Origin: Pyrenophora tritici-repentis
Lineage: Eukaryota > Ascomycota > Dothideomycetes > Pleosporales > Pleosporaceae
Direction: 5' to 3'
NCBI RefSeq assembly: GCF_003171515.1
Contig: NC_089395.1
Coordinates: 496,001-560,000, forward strand
Length of the DNA: 64,000 nt
The number at the start of each line of letters is the position of its first letter. Position 1 is the stretch's first letter. Made by a program: the position numbers and the translations under genes. The notes under the pieces are model-generated. The model did not search any database and had not been told where the DNA came from. It saw only the letters and a program-made list of their open reading frames with translations. This document shows positions 58,290-64,000 of the stretch, piece after piece.

Positions 58290-59943
58290 CTAATTCATCA
58301 TTGGAAATCCCGCACCGCGTTCGCGAAGCACGCGACCGCCGGGCGGAGGCGTCAGAGGGGGAGTAATCGCCGCCATCGGCGGAATGGGCAACATCCTTAT
58401 GTTGTCGTCTGCATCGGCGCCTTCGCGCGTACCCCAAGTGGTCTGATCATGACATGTTAGCCGTCGAACTTGGAAGCGCACGGAATAGGGGGAGCCAGCA
58501 TACCTCGGTGACTGTGATGCAGCCGTAGAGTTTGATCAGGTTGTGGAAGTAACCAAACAGAATTGAGACCGGGACAAAGCGGACGTCGCCGGGATTTCTT
58601 AATAAATGCGGGACAAGCTTAATCGTCTTTGCGAAGATCCAGTGTGCCAGGAACAGGGCCCAAAAAAGTGTGCGCTGCCATTTCTCCGAGTGTGACATCT
58701 TGTCATCCTCGACGGCGTAGTAGCCTGCCTCGGATAGAGCAAAGTATACGGATGCGACCAGGGCGCAATCGAGGAGAAAGGCCCATTGCGTAAGCGTTGT
58801 CTGAAAGACGGCGTAGAGAGACCATGGGTAGTTCTGTGGCGCGCACATGATTAGCACAGGTGCACAGGCAAGTCGGCGCAGTTGAAAAGAGGGGCTTGGC
58901 TTGGCGCCGTCGGGGCACAAGTTTTGTGCAAATATTGAAAACTAGCTGAACTCACCATCCACATGTAGCCTTCCGTTAGACTGGTCAGGTTGCTCCTCCA
59001 ATTAGAGCGCACCCATCGGAGGCATTGACGAAGGTACTTTGCGTCGTCTTCGAGCGTCGTCTCGACCTCGCATTCGCGGTGGTTCTGCATCTGGATCTTC
59101 CAGTTGTGCGAAAATAACCAGCGGGTGATGAAGTTGTCGTCGTCTGCGTTTAGAAAGTGATCGCTTCCCCATGTTTCGTGTGTGAAGCCGTATGTGAAGT
59201 TTGGGTCCTGTAGGATTTCGGATCGATAGGCGACAGCCCGACCCGACAGACACGGCAGCCCTCCGTCTATCCAGTTGCAGGCAGTGCAGTCAAAGTTTCT
59301 CCTGACAAGGTAGATAGCACCTAGGAACTCCCAGATGCTTGACCGGTTGAAGCGGCGGATTTGCTGGTTGGTGCCCACACCTCCGACCCTGGGGTCTTCA
59401 AAGGGGGCCAGAATCCATTTTGTGAACTTTTCGGGCAGCCATACATCGTCGTCAAGCAAGAGTGTAATCTTGGTCTCAACTTCCGGGATAGCCCGACATA
59501 GTTGTCGACGCTTGTTGGCTTGGCTGACGGACAATACCTGGATGGTCTTGGGGCTCCCCAGCTCTTCAACCATTTGATACACGCGTTTTACCCGAGAGTC
59601 GGGCGTCACGAGGAGAAGCTCAAGGGGCTCGAGCCGATATGCGCTCTGGACCGTCTCTTTCAACTGCTGGAGATCCTCGGCAACGGTGGGGATGATGACG
59701 GTCATGTCTTTGGAAGTAATGGTCGGGTCGTCGACGGGCTGGATGGGTGTGTATGTCCAGTTGCTCGCGAGGTTGACCCATAGTCTGACATATCGAAACA
59801 AACTGTGGTAGCGAGTCAGTGTCGTCGGCGTGCGGGGACGGCAGTCTGGGACAGGCCGCAGCGGGAGTTTCGACATACAAAAGCGCCAAAAAGATACAGA
59901 ACCAACTCCAATTAGGGAACAATGCTAACGAGAAGGGAAACAT
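58290..59943 (-). CDS. Family 2 glycosyltransferase (Cps1/ZtGT2-like polysaccharide synthase)
   Basis: Four exons: 59943-59879, 59802-58956, 58833-58504, 58442-58290 (464 aa). The first exon supplies TM1 (WSWFCIFLALFLFRYVRLWV across the junction); without it the gene would lack its membrane start. The catalytic domain follows: DMTVIIPTVAEDLQQLKETV, the LLLDDDVWLP acidic motif (~139), HETWGSDHFLNADDDNFITR and the processive Q-x-x-R-W motif in RQCLRWVRSNWRSN (~284). Three C-terminal TM helices come next (AVFQTTLTQWAFLLD, FWALFLAHWIFAKT, VSILFGYFHNLIKLYG), then TEVTE/TTWGTREGA and a short Pro-rich tail. This matches fungal GT2 proteins such as Cryptococcus Cps1 and Zymoseptoria ZtGT2; the latter is needed for hyphal extension and infection. 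It probably makes a surface polysaccharide at the plasma membrane. It stands alone between two gene-poor stretches. Confidence 0.9.
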
Positions 59944-62900
59944 TGCAACGGCCAACGAGCGTGGTAGTACAGAACGTGGACTACGACGGTGGACGGTAAA
60001 CGAAGATCACATCGAATGGTGGGAGTGAAAAGCCGCTTGCATCGGGGAAGCAGCGGAAGTGACAGGTATTTAAACACATGCTTGCCAGCGGGCTAGGGCG
60101 GCGAGGTCATGTTTCGCTTCCCGGCGCTGTTTAAGCTGCATGAGATTCCCTTAGCAGACTTTGGGGTAGTGTGAACATGGCTGGAGCATGAGGTAGTTGC
60201 GAAATTCCAAAGGAGACCAGGGGTGGGCCCAAGTCGGGAATAGCAGCTGCGCCCACTGAGCTCGAGCGTCATGCTTGGATCCCGCCAGCCGTTGAATCGC
60301 TCGCATATTCCTAGGCACCCTAGACGCAGCGCCTTCAGGGATCGACTGCACCACAGTGCCAGGTGCGTTGCTGACCAGGGCCTGAAGTGCAACCGCCCCG
60401 CGGCCGCTCCGGTGCTTTTGCGGATGGGGGCACGAGACAGCACGACGCCTCCCCACTCTATCCCACCACAAAGTGAGCGTCTACCGTCGACCCTCGCAAG
60501 TCTGAAAAAAAAGTGGCCACAGCTTGGGGGGCACGGCGCCGTGCGATACGCTGCCGACGCGCGGGCTGAAGACGATGCGGCTGATGATCGAATGGTGGAT
60601 GGGTCCTGGTCAATAAGTCGACAAAGTGACCCCGCTTGGCGTGAGACCAACTGAGATCCATCCACTGGCTCTAGGCCTGAATTGCGCACTTCGCTTTACT
60701 ATGCGCTAGCCGCTGCAAGCGGACTCTAGTCTCTAGCAACTCTAGCAGCCGTGGCGCAATACCGTAGCAGTAGACCGAATAGGCGCTTGGGAGGGTCTGA
60801 TGGCGGCAAGCACAAGCACAAGGGCTAGGGCTCGGGCTCGCCTCTCTCCTCTCTCTCTATCTCCAGATTCCGCTCCTACATGCTTCCGGCACGGCTAATT
60901 ACCAATACCTGCTACTACCTACCTGCCCATGGTCCAAAACACACAACCGCAACACTCAATGAGAGCCCGCCCTCTACTGCCGTCCACTCATGCCCGCGTC
61001 TGGCCAACGGGAATTTTTCCATACCACCAAATCCCAAACTTAATTAACCCGGGTGCTGCCATGTCATGTGCTTCGCCCGTCGGGGCTACAACCAAGCCAC
61101 TCCGTCCCCCAACCACTAACCGACTAAACATGTCGTACATTGGCCCATGGCCTCCTGGTCGGCCACATTGCCATATTCAGCACCTCTCGCACTGCCATCA
61201 TGCTTTGGCTGTAATCAATCCAACTGTGCCGCTGCGGCCAGCCGAATCCAAAGGTACCTGCACCGGATCAAGAGCAACCTGGTCCGTGTCCGCTCCCACT
61301 CACCCTTCACGTTCATGTACGACCGCTGCAGAGACGGGGTTCCTACCATGCTCTTGCAGATCCAGTCTTCGGCCCGCGGAATCACATACGCGCGCCCAAT
61401 GGCCTCTCTGCTAGCCATGTAGACGGCTTGCTCGTGCATGCTGCATGTAATTAATAACGGTGGGTGGGTGTCCATTATGGGTCATGACAGTTGGCGCTTC
61501 CCTGCATGGAAAACCTACCTTTCTACCGCCTCGTAGACATGCACATTCCACAGTCAGCCTCCAGGCCAACACACCCGTCTTTGGTCGTGAGTCCTCTGTA
61601 CCAACTCTGCTACATGGCAAGCTCGTTGTTTGGTGTATGTCAACCAATATCCCGTCTCTTCACGTCAGCACCCGAAACCCTCTAGTGCCAATTAGACCAT
61701 TTGCTGTCCTGGGTAGCTGGTCATGCGAGACACTCTGACACGACGAAGATCTCATCGCCTAGGTACAGCTGCCAGAACCCATCTGGACATTGCGTCATTC
61801 AACACAAGGCGCAGGGACGACGATGATCCTCCGCGTATTCGCGGGATTAGTTGCCGCTTCCTCGCGAGACCAGAGCCGTTTACTTGCGGCTGTGCGCTTC
61901 TGTAGCATGAGGCCGATAAATTGACCGCGTGTAGAACTTCAGGCATACTCCCCCGGTTGCTAGCTGCCTTCTCCTGTGGCCATCATGGCAAACTGATGGG
62001 ATTTCCTCGTTTTCGCTCGAGAATCAGTGACATGCTACACCGACCCGAGCTGTTGGCATCCACCCGGCGAGGGTCCATGCAGCTGGATGTGGTCATGGCC
62101 TGCTGTGAGGCTCTGCAGTGAGCCGCATGGTGCTTGGCTCGCCTGTCAGTATAGGACGGCCTTCGACCCTGACATTGGAAGCACATTTCACATCTAGCCA
62201 AGAGATCTGCGGATGCTTTTTGCTTCTCCTACACTCCCATCCGACTTTGCCATAAACATCACCATGCGCATTCTCCATTGTTTAGCTGGAAGATAGTCGC
62301 AGGATATGTGCAGGGAAGCATGCACACTCAGGCACTTTGCTTGACCCCATGTGGACTTTGAGTTAGGTCAAAGATCATTGGAATGACCTTTCGGGTCCAG
62401 GACCGCTCGCGGCTAAATGAGCTAGCAATTACTATCGACTTCATTCCAATGCCGCAGATCATGCTGGTTATTAGCAATCTAGTGTTTCCACAACTTCGCA
62501 GTGCAACACCCAAGCCGTGTAATGAGGCCATGTCGAATCTTGCTTTGAGGAGGCTGCTGGCCTGAATGGGCAGCGGCTGGCATTCCTCACACCCCGGAAT
62601 CAAGTGGCGTTTGGTTAGCGGGATGCAAAACATTGATCGAGACTACTCTTTCACCAACGGCACTGTTGTTGATTGAGTAGTAAGCCTAGGGTTCCCTGTA
62701 CCCAGGGTTGCACACTTGGCGAAACTCGAATTGTGGCGCGACATCCACGCCATTTGTCAGCGACACCAAGGCATGCAGTTCCTGTGAGGTTAGACGCTCG
62801 TCCCAAGCGAAGGAGTAGTCGCGATACAAGCAGATAATGGTAAATTTAGGTCGCGAGAAGCGGCTTAGTGACGGTAGTGGTTGCTGGTGGGCAAGCTACA

Positions 62901-64000
62901 TTGGTACGATCGACAGAAGGCCCTAGCGCGAATCCATCACATGGATGCCTTACTTATCTTACACCCTCCACCCACACCAGATCTGTGCTAAACAGCGCAT
63001 ACAGCCAAGCGCAGACACACATGGTAAACACCGGAGCTTATAGTGAGCAGCATATTGCAGCAGTGCCGCACGAGTGTCGGCACGGGGGCCAGGGTTATGG
63101 GAATCATCCCTGACCGCGCTACTCCCTCGCATCGCCAGTCTCAAAGAGCCCTAGACGCTCTTGGGGTGGCGCCCAGCTTGTTCCCCACACACTCACACCA
63201 GCTTCTCGCCAGGTTGAGAAAGGCCCATACGTCACCACATGTGGGCTGTAATACTGGGCGAGCTGACAACTAGCACTGGACAGCGCACGACACCGTTGTA
63301 CACCCCGTACACCCCGTACACCACAGTATTGACCAAGGATCTTCCAGAGACGTCAACAGGTTCAACTGGATTTCTGTTGGTTGCCTCAGATGACATGGGA
63401 CCTCTTCCGCGCTACCGGAGATTGAGGCCTGCTGTGATTCGGCCAGCTTTCCAAGGTGAATACCATTAGCCACACTCTGCATGTCTCTGCACTGTCTGCA
63501 TATCCCTCTTTACGAAATCGCTCGGAGGGCCTCTTGTCCGACAATTAGCCATGGCTGTGCTTGCCTTTCCCGACCGGTGTGAAAAAGCTTTAGCTGCATA
63601 CCCCCATCCCACGAAAATAAGGGAAGGTGAGCCTATTCAATTACCGCAATGTCATTCGCAGCGGCTGGAGCGTTGTCGTCATTCTGCGCCGTCCTGTAAA
63701 GTATACGTACGTATGCTCGTGAAGAATTTTTTCTGTTGTTCAGGGCAGACATCAACCTTGTCCATCGAGGGAGCAGATGACCCTGCCGTTTCCATGCAGC
63801 CTTCGTTTGACATGAGCCCTCAGATTACGAATGACGGCTGGGCAATGCGAGAGAGGATAAAATGCGATCTTAGTCGATCTTAGTCTGATGTCGTACATGA
63901 GGGACGCTAAATGCCAGCAGCTGCTCGACATAGTGTGTAGTCGGCATGCCTAGCAAGGAACAAGCGTTGGTCTCCAAGTCAACTGACTCGATCAAACTAT
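59944..64000. other. 4-kb gene-poor region upstream of the GT2 synthase
   Basis: No frame here (for example 60093-60689 minus, 60929-61414 plus) shows family motifs, biased codons or matching splice sites. It is not AT-rich. Apart from a short tandem repeat at 63298, I see nothing definite; the proximal part is the GT2 promoter. Confidence 0.5.
63298..63322. repeat. (GTACACCCC)2.8 tandem repeat
   Basis: Two perfect 9-bp units and a third nearly complete one. Confidence 0.8.

Noticed and set aside
60093..60689. 198-aa minus-strand frame upstream of the GT2 gene
   Set aside because: Ser/Arg-rich shadow-like composition, no recognisable domain.
1..64000. Search by eye for tRNA, rRNA and CRISPR-like arrays
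   Set aside because: No box A/box B pair with cloverleaf, no rRNA core, and no regularly spaced repeats were noticed; a tRNAscan run would be decisive.

Overview
This is a contig from a filamentous ascomycete, most likely a Dothideomycete of the order Pleosporales. The evidence is a dense set of genes with short introns (mostly 46-76 bp) carrying GT(A/R)AG(T) donors, CTAAC/CTGAC branch sites and CAG/TAG acceptors, plus a typical fungal gene set: a group III HAMP-repeat histidine kinase, a HET-domain gene, a Pth11/rhodopsin-like membrane protein, Nsp1 with FG repeats, and a Cps1/GT2-type synthase. The species call is inference. I rebuilt exon structures by hand from both strands; every multi-exon model below was checked for phase across each junction.

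Layout, left to right. 0-10 kb: a fungal rhodopsin-like integral membrane protein, a mitochondrial P-loop ATPase, an unnamed multipass membrane protein, and an ArsB/CitMHS-type anion permease. 10-31 kb: two hybrid histidine kinases on the minus strand, an Sln1-type osmosensor (10801-14446) and the group III Nik1/Os-1-type kinase (26987-31283). Between them lie a small unknown protein, a HET-domain gene, an unknown gene and a Uls1/Rad5-like SNF2-RING ATPase. In known fungi both kinases feed the same Ypd1-Ssk1-Hog1 phosphorelay. 33-42 kb: a Laa2-like AP-1 cofactor divergent from nucleoporin NSP1, a Dal5/Fen2-family MFS permease, and an amidase. 42-53 kb: an MFS protein with a ~490-residue cytosolic N-terminus, ATP synthase subunit g, the DEAD-box helicase ROK1, and an amidohydrolase. 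53-64 kb: almost gene-free except for a single GT2 synthase resembling fungal Cps1/ZtGT2.

Two observations stand out. First, the ROK1 homologue carries two single-base frame breaks and the neighbouring amidohydrolase carries one. All three fall in runs of 7-8 C (or G) within 2.8 kb and each behaves as one extra base. This points to homopolymer errors in the assembly or to local gene decay; ROK1 is essential in yeast, so error is favoured. Second, a ~120 bp inverted-repeat element (50796-50915) has two degenerate relatives side by side at 21286-21558 and looks like a small non-autonomous DNA transposon (MITE) family. I did not find a clearly new multi-gene system, CRISPR, tRNA or rRNA in the window.
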